A DNA stretch of 64,000 nucleotides from Arabidopsis thaliana (lineage: Eukaryota > Streptophyta > Magnoliopsida > Brassicales > Brassicaceae): contig NC_003076.8 of assembly GCF_000001735.4 (NCBI RefSeq), forward strand, positions 12,462,001 to 12,526,000, read 5' to 3'. A program made the translations under genes and the position numbers. This document shows, in pieces, positions 1 to 10,812 of the stretch (position 1 is its first letter; every line of letters starts with the position of its first letter). Below the pieces are notes generated by a model. That model saw nothing but the letters and a program-made list of their open reading frames with translations. It did no database searches and had not been told where the DNA came from.

Positions 1-190
1 CGACCAAAATACAATCACAAATCCGTCACAATTAGTGACTCGATTATAGTCACACAAACGTCACAAATTGATTTTATGTTGTGACATTTTTTCTTACTAA
101 ACTCGTATCAATTTGTTACAAAACTAGTTTCATGAACAACACATGGACGTTTGGTCACAAACATATGATTACCATTTTTTGCTTTTACTA
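1..190. repeat. CACTA subterminal repeat region (left)
   Basis: This stretch is rich in GTCACAA, TTGTGAC and close variants in both orientations, matching the region just inside the right CACTA terminus at 25,560-25,930. In CACTA elements such arrays are binding sites for the TNPA-type protein. The terminal CACTA itself is not in the window. Confidence 0.65.
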
Positions 191-496
191 ATTGCAGTCA
201 TTCTCATTATAAAATTATAACGAACCATATTTTATAGAAATTATTATTAAACAACATCCGATAAACAAACTACAATACTTAGACTAATAGAAACCATAAT
301 TTATAGAAATCATAAAACAATATCCAAATAAACAAAATACAATACTTAGGTTAATGCAAATAAAACAAACCATAACATCCAAATAAAGTCAAACTAGAAA
401 CACAACTTAAAGAAAATACAAACTAAACAATACTTAGGCTAAAAGGAACCATACATAAACTAGATTAAGTGGACGTTCTTGGTGGTGGATTTGGAT

Positions 497-1940
497 CTAG
501 ACATTTTGACTTGCAAAAGTCTCAACAAGTTTTTCCATAGCTTCAAGTATTTTCTGAATTTGCAGATTCTCTTCAAGGCTCTTTTTAAGATCAGTTTCCA
601 TCTCTTGTAGCCGATGCGTTATCGTCTCTACTTCTTCTGAAGCTTGTGGTGCACTTGAAGAAGCACCAACAGATGATAGAGTCTCCATTAGTGCTCCAAG
701 TCCAAATATATGGCCATGTTTAGATGATACAGCAGCCTAGAATGAAAGACTAAATATATTAGCAAAAACAGAAAACACTACAAGTCATCTAACAAGGCTT
801 GTAGAACAAATGATAAAACGACATGCACATATTTTTTTTGGATGTGAACTTGGATATCTTTTAGGAACCAAATTTGATAACCAATTCTAAACCGGACTAA
901 TGAAGGAACTTACTTGAGAAGTAAAAAAAACACGCTTTATAAAATGATAAAAGTTAGGGCCGTTGAGAAGCAAGCACAAAACACGTCAACACTAAACCTG
1001 AAGCAAACAACACTAAACATCTAACAAGTTTTATAAAACGATAGTTTTATCTACACATATCACAAGAACAAATGAATGTAAAACCAGAGACTAAGAAGGC
1101 TAAAGTGAATGTAAAACTATACACTAACAAGCCTAAAGTGAGTGTAAAACCAGCCTAATGTTTAGAATTATTACCTTGATATAAATTTCATTTTTCTCAT
1201 GGTTGTCAATAGTTTCAGCTCTCAGATTCTCTTCCCCAGCAGATTCAAGTTGACACAAGCGTTCTTGTACATGCTTTTCATAAGTGTCTGCAACCAACCG
1301 TGCTCGTTGATCAACGTACGAGCCATCAGGTTTCTGATGTGTTTTCTTCATCACAGCAATAAAAGAGTAGTCTTCATTGTTTGCTTCCTGTAAAAGAAAC
1401 AATAAACCAAAGTGAAACAGCAGAAAAATTATCACGATTAGAAATTAACAAGAAAGGAAATATATAACTACCAAAACATCTTTAACTCTGAGAAAGGAGC
1501 GTGAACCCGCTCGGTGGGAATGTGGGCCTAAACCGTTGCGATCAGACATTCGAGAAGCACGAGCCTTCTCACTAGTTCCTTTCGCTTTTTCAGTTGCCCA
1601 ATGCCTTTGCATAATGGTCCAGTAGTCAGACAATATCCAATCTGGTTTTTCTCCTCCACTTTTTGCATGGCTTATCATTCCTTTGAGGCGATAAGCAGCA
1701 AGCTTATTAAACTCTTTTTCAACTTGATAGTTGATGGAATCATCCTAGTTAAATCTTTTCTAAAAAACAAAGTATATCACACATGATGAGTAACATTGAA
1801 ATCACTTACGAAAATAATCTGATGAAATAGAGCACAAAGAATACCTTAAACAGAGAAAACCATGATCGTTTGTAGAAGGGTGGCACTCTTTTCCAAGATC
1901 ACCATGGTCCCTTAAAACAACTTTGAATGACCTTTCTTAC
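497..1940 (-). pseudogene. Transposase_24 (TNP1/Ptta-like) accessory protein of the CACTA element
   Basis: Spliced minus-strand gene with at least four exons: about 1,925-1,848, 1,752-1,468, 1,391-1,170 and 736-497. Conserved blocks of the plant transposase family 24 can be read in order: a VPPFYKRSW block, then EKPDWILSDYW, an RASRMSDRNG...HRAGSRSF block, a THQKPDGSYVDQRARLV block, and a C-terminal coiled-coil with heptad-like ETITHRLQEMETDLKKSLEEN. In this family the protein accompanies tnp2 and probably binds subterminal repeats. The first exon has an in-frame TGA (GPW-stop-SW), so the copy is probably inactive. The gene end lies about 500 bp from the left edge, as expected for a gene running towards the element terminus. 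Exon borders follow plausible GT/AG sites and are approximate. Confidence 0.75.
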
Positions 1941-2189
1941 AGAAGTTGATACTTGAGTGTGGTGTTTAAACCTGTTTCATTGAAATTAATTAATTAATGA
2001 GTTTAAGACTCAGTGAAAATAATCAAAGAAATATAGGGAAAAATCCATACCATTTAGCTCCATTCAAACAAGAAGGATGCAGCAAAGGTAAACTTGAACG
2101 GTCCACATATGGCTCATCCATAAGTACACTACAAACACATGTAAATTCAGAAGTTATCAATCTTGAATTCGACAAAGCGAAAACTTAGA

Positions 2190-2800
2190 AAGCTCATATC
2201 AAATAATAAAAAACCTAGAGATTTCATCATTTCTTATCTATATTCAGAAATAGTAATCCAAGTTGAGAACTATTAGCAAAACCCAGAAATTTATTTACAA
2301 CGACTAACATGAATAATTAAAAAAAAAAAAAAAAAACTAGAGACATGGAGATTTGAAAGACAGTAAGAGAACAAAGATTTGCAGTTTAACATGTAGATTA
2401 GCTTCTAAAAATCCAGAGTTATGTAAAAATACCTTTCAATGAGATCTCTGAAGTAAAAGACAAACCAATCTCTCTAAAAAAAAGGAAGTAGCGTAGAGAA
2501 CGATTCTGAGAGGTAGAGGGAGATGGTTAAATAGTTTTGACGCAGATTTAGGGATTCTTATTGAGTGGGGAAAATTTTGGCAAAATTTAAGCGGTTAATG
2601 AAAATTTTAGGTATTTTTGGGAAAGTTTAAGGCGCTAATGGTGTAATTATTTTCCAAAGGATCTAGAATATTCTCGTAGAAATATTTACTATACTTATTC
2701 GCATATCTTTTTCGCAGAATTAACTAAGAATTTCTAAATACTTTCCTAATTCTAATATTTTTACTTCCAAGAAAAACTTTAAACCAATCTGCCTTGTAAA
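2190..2800. other. AT-rich region upstream of the Transposase_24 gene
   Basis: No coding exon is recognisable. It holds a poly(A) run at about 2,318-2,335 and, at 2,560-2,650, two imperfect copies of a word resembling TTAAGCGGTTAATGAAAATT. It probably contains the 5' UTR and promoter of the CACTA accessory gene (inference from position). Confidence 0.4.
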
Positions 2801-2836
2801 AGAAATGTACCTTATCCATGTTAGGAACAAGCTCTT

Positions 2837-3613
2837 GCAGCCTCCTAATCCGATCACTTATTCACCTAACAAAATGAATAGAGAAAAGCTTAATGACAAA
2901 ACAAGAATGAGATAGAAAATAGAATTGGTACTGCAAATCATCTAGCACAAACTTTTAAGAAAATAACAAAACTTATTTTTGGAAAACTTATAAATTCAAA
3001 ATAGGGTTTTTCGTTTTTTACTCTAGAAGCTGATCCCAATTCGTTACTTATATAAATTATAAAAATGCTGCTTGCATTTCATTATATATCTCACGACCAT
3101 ATAATAATAAACATATATATATACACATAAATAAATATTTCACATTGCAGTGACATATACCTGAATGAAAAGGTATGCGAGTGCAGACTAGAGACGATGA
3201 AGTTGCCGGTAAATTCTCACGGTGGCGTTTAGGAACGCTCTCACCGCGAGGCAGCTGAGTTTGAGGCTGAACCGTAGCTAATTGTTGTTGTCTCTCACGG
3301 CGTTTAGTAGCAGGAACCCACGTGCTTCTCACGTGAGTAGAACACTCGAAGCCACGGCTCTTACAACAAGTTCTACACCTCATGTGAGAGCAATCTTTCT
3401 TCGCTTGATTCCCAAAGTCTTGACAGCTCACACCACCACTTCCTCCGCTGCCACCACTACGAATCATCATCATCGCAGCCTCCTAATCCGATCACTTATT
3501 CACGTTCTTCTCACCTAACAAAATGAACAGAGAAAAGCTTAAGGGCAAAACAAGAATGAGATAGAAACAGAATTGGTACTGCAAATCATCTAGCACAAAC
3601 TTTAGAGAAAATA
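2837..3613. repeat. ~130-bp direct repeat flanking the captured SRS exon
   Basis: Bases 2,837-2,965 and 3,475-3,613 are near-identical (both run from GCAGCCTCCTAATCCGATCA to AAACTTT...AAAATA) and enclose the SRS fragment. The second copy has an extra GTTCTTCTCAC. The repeat is bHLH exon plus intron sequence, so it is not a transposon target duplication. Template switching during repair is the simplest explanation. Confidence 0.85.
2966..3474 (-). pseudogene. Captured first exon of an SHI/STY-related (SRS) zinc-finger gene
   Basis: The minus-strand reading frame begins [14 protein letters not shown] at 3,473 and continues into the RING-like zinc finger of the SHORT INTERNODES/STYLISH/LRP1 family: [31 protein letters not shown], then [16 protein letters not shown]. 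It ends near 3,164 at a splice donor (CAG then GTATATG) with about 200 bp that look like intron. Family members have CQDC at the first ligand pair; here the second Cys is Phe, so one zinc ligand is lost. The fragment is wedged between two copies of a bHLH-derived sequence, so it joined a composite captured block in the CACTA element. In the host these proteins activate auxin-synthesis genes. Any product here would lack the C-terminal IXGH domain. Confidence 0.85.
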
Positions 3614-4076
3614 CCCGTTCAGCAATGCTACGAGGATGAGTAGCACAACCACGTTTAGCACGAACCCTACAAGGAACTGAATCCTCAAAAATCTTCTCCA
3701 TGTTCATATCCATCATTCCTGATATCCCACCAATCATTTGCTCTTCCTTCTACTCACAAACCAAAAGGGAAGAGTTCTTAGTTAACTCACAAACCATATG
3801 CACACATAGACTTAACCATGAACATGAAAACATGTTTCATTTCACAAAAGCCATGATTCACGATCGATACATAGTTGACACGAGTAGGTGACACTCATCA
3901 AAGATGGACTATGTGTAGTGACTAATAGAGAAGCTTTATGAAACATTCACTTTCACAGCCACAGGAAAACAAAGAAAAAACAACTGCAACTAGCAGGGGA
4001 TTTTGTTTCAAACAAATGCAAGTTGTCAAATTAGACAAGACAACTCTTTTACATCTTTATTGTCTCCACAACTCTA

Positions 4077-4480
4077 AAATTCAAACACCCAATTAAACTA
4101 TAATCGTAAATGGGAGAAGAAACAGAGGGTGAACGGGTATTTTCCCAAAATTCAAACACCCAATTAAACTATAATCGTAAATTCAAAACCCAATTCAAAC
4201 ACCCAATTAAACTATAATCGTACAATCAACAGAACTCGGGAACTCGAACGAGTCACGACTCGTTATCACTCTAATAAGCTATGTTAAACAAAGTTTAGGT
4301 TTTAAACCTTCTTCTTCATCTTCTTCGAGTAGGGTTTCAATCCAAGTAGTTGGAGCTGTACGGATCCGAGATAAACCAATTCGACTCTGATAGGTTGAAG
4401 ATACCCTTAGCTTTCATGAAGAAGAAGATGAGAACCAGTGGAAGGAGGGCTCGTAAATGGGAGAAGAAACAGAGGGTGAA
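4077..4480. repeat. 34-bp repeat in three copies plus a 29-bp dispersed duplicate
   Basis: A unit containing CACCCAATTAAACTATAATC occurs at about 4,077-4,110, 4,148-4,181 and 4,190-4,222. The first copy runs directly into GGGAGAAGAAACAGAGGGTG (word 4,105-4,133), which recurs at 4,452-4,480. Around the second word there is a short open frame beginning MKKKMRTSGRRARKWEKKQR. The pattern is a patchwork of local duplications inside the CACTA, next to the site where the MULE inserted. Confidence 0.8.
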
Positions 4481-5422
4481 AAGTGAGAACTCACCTCTTA
4501 TGCCACTATTGTAGAAGAAATAATCAGTCGTGCCATTCTTATGTTTGAAATTTTATTATTGATATTTTTTTAAATCGAAAAAATGAGTAAAGGACGAAAC
4601 ATTCATGGCAATCCACGAAAACTACAAGAAAACTTAATTTGTTGGGCTCGGGCTCAATAAAAAATGTAAATATTCGGCCCAGTTGTATTATTTACCTTAG
4701 AAACTACAGAAAAACCTAAGTAAGAAAACTTCTTCCCTTTTTCAACTTCTCGACTTCTTCTCTCTTCTCTCCGTCGTTTTCTCTCTCTCCCTTCTCTCGT
4801 CTCCGACGACACCAATTTCGCCGGAAAACTCAATTTCTTCTCTTCTTCTTTCTTCTCCGTTTTCGGTTCGTCTTTGTCTCTTTCATCTCCGCAAATTTAT
4901 TTTCCAATGGCTAGAGTAAAAGACTCTTCTGGGAATATGAATCAACTAGGGTTGAAGCGACCAAAGCCGGCGAAATTCCTCCATCAGTCGAAGAGGCCGC
5001 CGCCGAGATTCCCCAAAGAGATGAAGAAGGCGCAAAGCTTCTTACAACAGAAGAGGAAGCCGGAGAAATTCAGCCTACAACCAGCGATTGTGACGCCGCC
5101 GATTTGGGTCATTCAAACGCCGTCGGAGGGGATTCAATTGACGATTTTTCAGACCCAAATGCCGATTCTTGTGAAGAAGAAAAAGAGACAACGAATGCAG
5201 TTGTTCAACATGATGATGCAGCAAATAAGGTATGAGAGAAGACCGTTATTTTTTGGATTAGGCTCGTTTTAGGATATTATGCATTGGTAAATGATTGGAT
5301 TTGTGAATGGTGCTTCAGATAAAACAAGTAGTACAACTAGGTCGTAAATTTGTGAATGGTCATTCAGGAACAAGTAGTACAACTAGGTAGTTAATGTGGA
5401 ATTGAAAGTATTTTGAATTGAA

Positions 5423-5520
5423 TATGCAGGATGATGGTGATGATGATAACCTGTCGCAGAATATGCAGGATGGTGATGATGATAACCTGCCGCAGAATAT
5501 GCAGGATGATGATGATAATC
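5423..5520 (+). repeat. In-frame tandem repeat at the start of DUF1985 exon 2
   Basis: Three imperfect copies of a 30-33-bp unit (ATGCAGGATGATGGTGATGA then TAACCTGCCGCAGAAT) encode Asp/Asn/Gln-rich QDDGDDDNLPQNM repeats just before the DUF1985 domain. The repeat length preserves the frame. It straddles the splice acceptor, since ATGCAG also forms the intron end. Confidence 0.75.
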
Positions 5521-6918
5521 AACCATTGCCGCCAGAAGTTATGTACTTTGATCCAACTAACTACACGAAGGTGTGTAAGATAGGAACGAGGTGTCAGTTG
5601 GTACAAACAGTGGAATTTATAGAGACTTTGGATGCAGAACTGAAGTGGTTTAGGAATCATGACCAATTTAAGCACATATTCCACATGCCTAAGGAGCCCA
5701 ATCACATGATTCAAGGCATGTGGATGCTTATGGTTCGCACGGCGAAGACAGAATTGGCGAGAGAGTGTTGGTTTGTTGCCAATGGAGTATCTATAAGGTA
5801 CTCAATTAAAGAGCATGCATTGTTGACCGGTTTGAACTGCCGTGAGTACCCAAAATACTATAAGACTTTAGGCAGTTTGAAGTTTGTTGAGAAGTTGTTT
5901 AAGAGGACTGAAGACATCAAGATTAAAGACGTGGAAGAGAAGCTGGAAGAGTTTAAGAGTGAGAAGTCTACTGCTAGGTTGAAGTTGGCAATTCTGTTAT
6001 TCTTAGCTAAGGTTATGAAAGCTGATTCTAAAGGGGATTCGAAGATAGAGGAGTTGCTTCTTAGGATTGTGGATAATGTCAGAGCTTGTGAGACATTCCC
6101 GTGGGGACGTTTTTCCTTTGAGAAGTGTATGGAAGGGGTGCGGAGAGTAATGAAGAACATGAAAGGTGTGGTGAAACCCAAGGCACAGACTGCTTTTTAT
6201 GGATTTATTACTCCAGGTAAGTAGTCGAGTAAATTATATGAGTGGCTAGATTTTGTTATTGTGAACTTGCATTTACTTTTATGTTTTTGTGTCTAGATTC
6301 TTACATTTGAGTGCATTCCGCATCTTGGGAAGAGATTTAGAGAAGCTGTACCTGCAGACAAGGAATGTCCAAGAATGTGCAAGCACAAGTTCAGTGAAAG
6401 TTGCATGAAGGGATTTACTTTGGAAGAAATAAATGAAGCTTTTGGAGATATAACAGTTAGCTTTGTTCTCTTGAAATCTATGTTTATAATCTTTGTGGTG
6501 TTTGAAATATATGTTTACTTGACAGGATATTTCAAGCATCTTGGAACCTGATATGGATGAGAGAAAGATGTTGTCACGCGTTGTAGAGAAGCATGTTGAT
6601 GATGGTATTGGATATATCGATCCAATTGTTGATAGCTGGAGAGAGAGGCTTATCGTAGAGAAAAAGAAGATTTTTTGGCGTAGTCTCTACCAAGCAGACA
6701 TTGATGGTAGACGTATTGAAACTGTTGATGATGGTCCAGCTGTACCTGAAATCCCTGGGACATCTATTCTCTCGTTCCAGGAAGCTATGGAGAAAGGATT
6801 TGACAAGCTCATGGACAAGCTTGCTTTGATGGATAGCGAAATCAAGCGGATTTGTGTGAGAGTACAAGGAATAGAGGAATATGTGGCAGATCAGCTTGAG
6901 AAAGAGGCAGAAAAAGCC

Positions 6919-8729
6919 TGATAATAGTTTTTTAGTCAATTATCCTAAAACAACAATCATGTCGTTGTAGTATTTTAGGTTGTCAATCTAAATGGGTGTG
7001 ATGCTAACAATCAAGATGTGATCAGAAGTCACTAAGTCAAGCCAAGCAATAACAGGTTTTGGTGTGTTCTAGCAGTCGTAAGTGAACATGCAGAAAACAG
7101 AAATTCAAGCAGAAACAGTAAAACACACGACCAACACAGCTCTTTGCAGAGCACTGGGTGAGGTCGAGTAACAGACAGAAAGTATAACAGGGATACTCGA
7201 CTGCACAGTTTGTTGCCAGACAACTGGGTGGTCGAGTATCAGGTCGAGTAACAGTAAAGAATTGCAGAAACTAAGCAACAGATGACAAGATGCAGTAAAC
7301 AACAGTAGAGTAAACAAAGAATTCAATCAGATAAAGAATTCCCGAGGATGGGGTAATTGAGTAGTTTCGTTTCCTCAGTTTATAGGTGATTGATATGCTC
7401 AATAAATTAACCCTAGACAACAAGTTCATTAACCAAATCTAAGTGCCACCGCAACAGAGACTCTCAAGTTAACCTAGTCACAGACTCAATCACCATTGAC
7501 GAGAGCTAACCTAACATGCATTATGAATCAAAAAGTTAAAGCCAAAACGCTCCCTGCAACCAATACCTTGGTACAGGGTCACGAATCTCTGGAATTAGTG
7601 GTTCAGACATTTCATCGAACACCTTTTGGGCGCGGAAATGTCTGGGCTCAAATTTCAGTTGATCACAAAGCAATAGGCATTAAGAACAACTAATCCAGAA
7701 GGGATCTATCAACCAATACTCAATCACCTAGCATACTGAGAATTCTACACTACTCTAACTCATCCTCAGAAACCTATTCACTACTCAGACATCATAACAG
7801 TAAGCATAAACGTTGAACAAGTTGAAAACATGGTAACAACAGTGTAACAGCAGGATGATAACAGAATGAACAATAGTAAACGAAATTAAGAACAAAAGCT
7901 GAATACTGAATACTGAATAGATAAAGAGAAATCCGGATTACAAAAGGTATAGAACACAAGGTCTGCGGAATAAAACTAGATAAAAACTTCTTGTTTGCAA
8001 AAAATGTGAAGTACATGCTACTTATAGCCAAATATTCCGAAACCCTAATACTCAAAACGACGAAGTATTGGGACGGATTAAGAATTGTACTCGACCCATG
8101 TGGTCGAGTGGGAGGTCGAGTGATTAGCTGGAGTCTTCTTTTCTTCTTTGTGCTCGAGTGTCTAGTTGAGTGCGGAATGAAGAAGGCTCTGAAGCTTGTC
8201 ATCGAGTATGCAGTCGAGTGGTGTGATGGTGATACTCGACTTCCAGGTAGAGTGAGGAGGTCGAGTAGTGGTCTAGCAATGGGATGAAGTCACTCAACCT
8301 GGTGGTCGAGTGATGTGAACGAGTGGTGGTCAGAAGATGGGGATGAAGTCACTCGGCCTGGGGGTCGAGTGATGTGATCGAGTGGTGGTCAGAAGATGGA
8401 GATGAAGTCACTCGACCTGGGGGTCGAGTGATGTGATCGAGTGGTGGTGTCTTCTACTCGACCTGAGGGTCGAGTGGTCTCTTGAGATCCTGAAGCTCCT
8501 ACTCGACCTCTGGGTCGAGTGGTTTGTCATGATCAGGTCCGCTTCTTCCAGTTAGCTCGTCGACGACTCCAAATCACCTGAAAACAACACAAATACGCAA
8601 CATGCATGCAAAACTATCCTAAACATGCAAAGTGATGACAAATGATGTGAAATGGTATAAAACAGTGATGATATGATGCTAAAATGATGACAAATGGATG
8701 CTCAAAACATGCAAAATACACACTTCTCA
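6919..8729 (-). repeat. 3' LTR of the gag-only Athila-like element (full length)
   Basis: This copy is 1,811 bp, starting TGATAATAG and ending CACTTCTCA. It is followed by the polypurine tract GACTAAGTTTGGGGGAGT (minus strand, 8,730-8,747). It contains many GGTCGAGTG/CACTCGACC words and, at about 8,284-8,450, a roughly 60-bp tandem repeat. Its partner at 14,111-14,722 has lost the central ~1.2 kb. Confidence 0.9.
8284..8450. repeat. ~60-bp tandem repeat in the LTR, with paired GTCGAGTG motifs
   Basis: About three copies of a unit reading GAAGTCACTCGACCTGGGGG, TCGAGTGATGTGATCGAGTG and GTGGTCAGAAGATGGAGAT are arranged head to tail. Each unit contains a near-palindrome CACTCGACCTGGGGGTCGAG, so each copy could fold. 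Confidence 0.8.
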
Positions 8730-8747
8730 ACTCCCCCAAACTTAGTC

Positions 8748-10812
8748 TTTGCTTACCCTCAAACAAACAATCAAGAACAAGCTGGAGGTGAGGTTTGAAA
8801 GCGGGGACTCAGAGCCAAAGCACCAGATGAACCAGATGAAATCAATGTCCAAGTTGAAAGTTCTAAGCTGCAAGATCGAATTCTACTTAAAAACGTTAGC
8901 CATGCCTCATCATCAATCAATCCGACTCATATGCTCGACCTGCACAAGTTTTCAAATCTACCAACCCCTTTAACATTCATTAGTTCTGGAACGTGAATCA
9001 AGCAATGCATCATCAAAGAACTCATTCGGCTAAGGTAAAAGGTCAAGAGACAAAGATGGTCCCTTACAGAATAGGCTTCAGTAACAGGGGATCTCTCAAA
9101 AAAAAATTAAGCTTTAGTTGAATGCTAAAGGTAAGTCCCAAGCTATGCATACAGAGATAAGATCCCATCTACCTAGAGTACATCAAATGAAGCTCTAATA
9201 GTAATCCCATCTCCAATCCCAATACAAGAACTAAATTCTACCCTTTGCATTCATGAATCTTTTAAGCCCTTTTTCTAATCATTCTTTTCTTTTGTCTTAA
9301 CTCTAGGAGAAGCTTTCTCAACACTTTGATACATCTAGCGGATTTGGATTTCTTTAACAACTAAGGTTCCTGTTTTTAACATTTTAAAACCAAGGGCTTT
9401 CGCCCATCTTCAATAGCTAACAAGAACTCTTTCTTTTCTTTTCAAATCCCAAAACCTTTACTAGACTTTTTCTGTTTCTTTAGCTTACTTCACCTAGAGT
9501 CTTTTACCTTTTCTTATCAATGAATCAACCCTTTTTTTTTCTTTTAAACACATCCCAACCCAAAGTATAAGCGCCCACCTAGTCCTATCTAGTCCGAAAA
9601 ATGCGAACTAGAACTACATGAGACACTATCTTTGTCGTTACGAACCTAACACTTTCTACCAAGCTTAATCGGAATAAGACCTCACAAACACTCACAAGTG
9701 ATATAGGGATTGAAAGAAAGTCTAGGTTTGGGTTTGGGTTAACTGCTCTAATAAGGAGAGTCAGCTACTTGGATTAACAAGAGTGATCTAAATGAATAAG
9801 AAAATCCAAGTATTTTAGGGTATCCATGAGTTCAAATTTGATGCAGACATAATAATTAAAGATCAGATTCAGGTTCAAATTGATAGGGAATGGTATCAGA
9901 TCATGATAGTGTGGTCGAGTAGAGCAATCTAGGCATGGTTCAGTTTTATTTCAAATTCATTGACTACGCAACAGACAACTAGCAATGATGGCACTGAGTT
10001 TATCCGGTGAATCAAAATGCTTACAAGGCTATCTCATCATCATCCCCTATGCATATGCAACAATCCTAAATGAAACACTCTAGACTCGATCCTAAATGTA
10101 ATGCAACTACATGAACACTCTATTTTTGTGAAATCATTTTCTGAAATTTTTCAAATTTTTTTGGTTTTTCTATGCCTTAGATGAATGCAGACTCAAAAAT
10201 ATACACAATGCAACACACACTTCCTGAGCCCTCTCCCAAACTTAAATCACACAGTCCACTGTGTGAATAAACTTGGAAGAGAGTACTCAGGATAAATCCA
10301 ATCACAGAAACAAAAAATGAAGAAACAAATCACAACAGATGATATAATACAATGATGAAGTGAGGCGCTTACCTCAGTCGAAGAATGAACGTAGTTGCTC
10401 GTCAATGGCTGCCTGTGATTGCTCCCAGGCCATAGACGAACCGCCCTGTTCTATCTCAGCTCCAGCATGTGGGTACTCGACCTCAGTGCCTCTATGGCGG
10501 CCAGCACCGCCATGAGTATACTCGACCTCCATTCTTCTGCTGCGGCCAGCACCGCAGTCGAGTGATCTCCTGCCGTGGATAAACTAAAACATGGTCGAGT
10601 ATCCTTCATTGCTCTGTGGTCGAGTATAGTGTTGTACTCTCAGAGCTAGAATCCACTTCACTCATCTCTTTATACTTATCTCCTGAAAACACTAACCAAA
10701 TGCATCAAAAACAACAAGGAAAAATAAAGACATGTACAAAGATAGACATGGGATTTGCTCCTACGTGAGCTTGTTTTAAGTCTCTAAGCTTGACTTCTCA
10801 TACTCATTAGGC
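8748..10812. other. Noncoding 3' region of the gag-only Athila-like element
   Basis: No credible gene lies here. Most of it (to about 10,570) aligns by eye with 57,003-58,800 in the second Athila-type element, including a second purine-rich word at about 10,233-10,243. Between about 10,570 and 10,700 the sequence departs. From about 10,700 it resembles the sequence just downstream of pol in the second element (61,560-61,680), including GTGAGCTTGTT. So the pol and ATHILA ORF segments are missing by at least one large deletion or a chimeric origin. Confidence 0.7.

Larger units (their letters stand above)
2815..3760 (-). pseudogene. Captured fragment of an FBH-type bHLH transcription factor gene, split in two
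   Basis: On the minus strand, 3,737-3,615 encodes SVPCRVRAKRGCATHPRSIA plus ER, the atypical basic region of the FBH clade (bHLH122/128/129/130 group), followed by a splice donor. The next exon appears twice: a partial copy at 3,475-3,514 ([16 protein letters not shown]) and a second copy at 2,815-2,865 that ends [17 protein letters not shown] at a donor. In host genes this exon is helix 1 of the HLH. An intron lies between the basic and helix exons, so genomic DNA rather than cDNA was captured. An in-frame TGA replaces an expected Arg, and about 11 bp are missing from the 2.8-kb copy. It cannot encode a complete bHLH domain. Confidence 0.78.

Noticed and set aside
8284..8450. Evenly spaced repeats resembling a small CRISPR array
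   Set aside because: Units are tandem without unique spacers and lie in a plant LTR.
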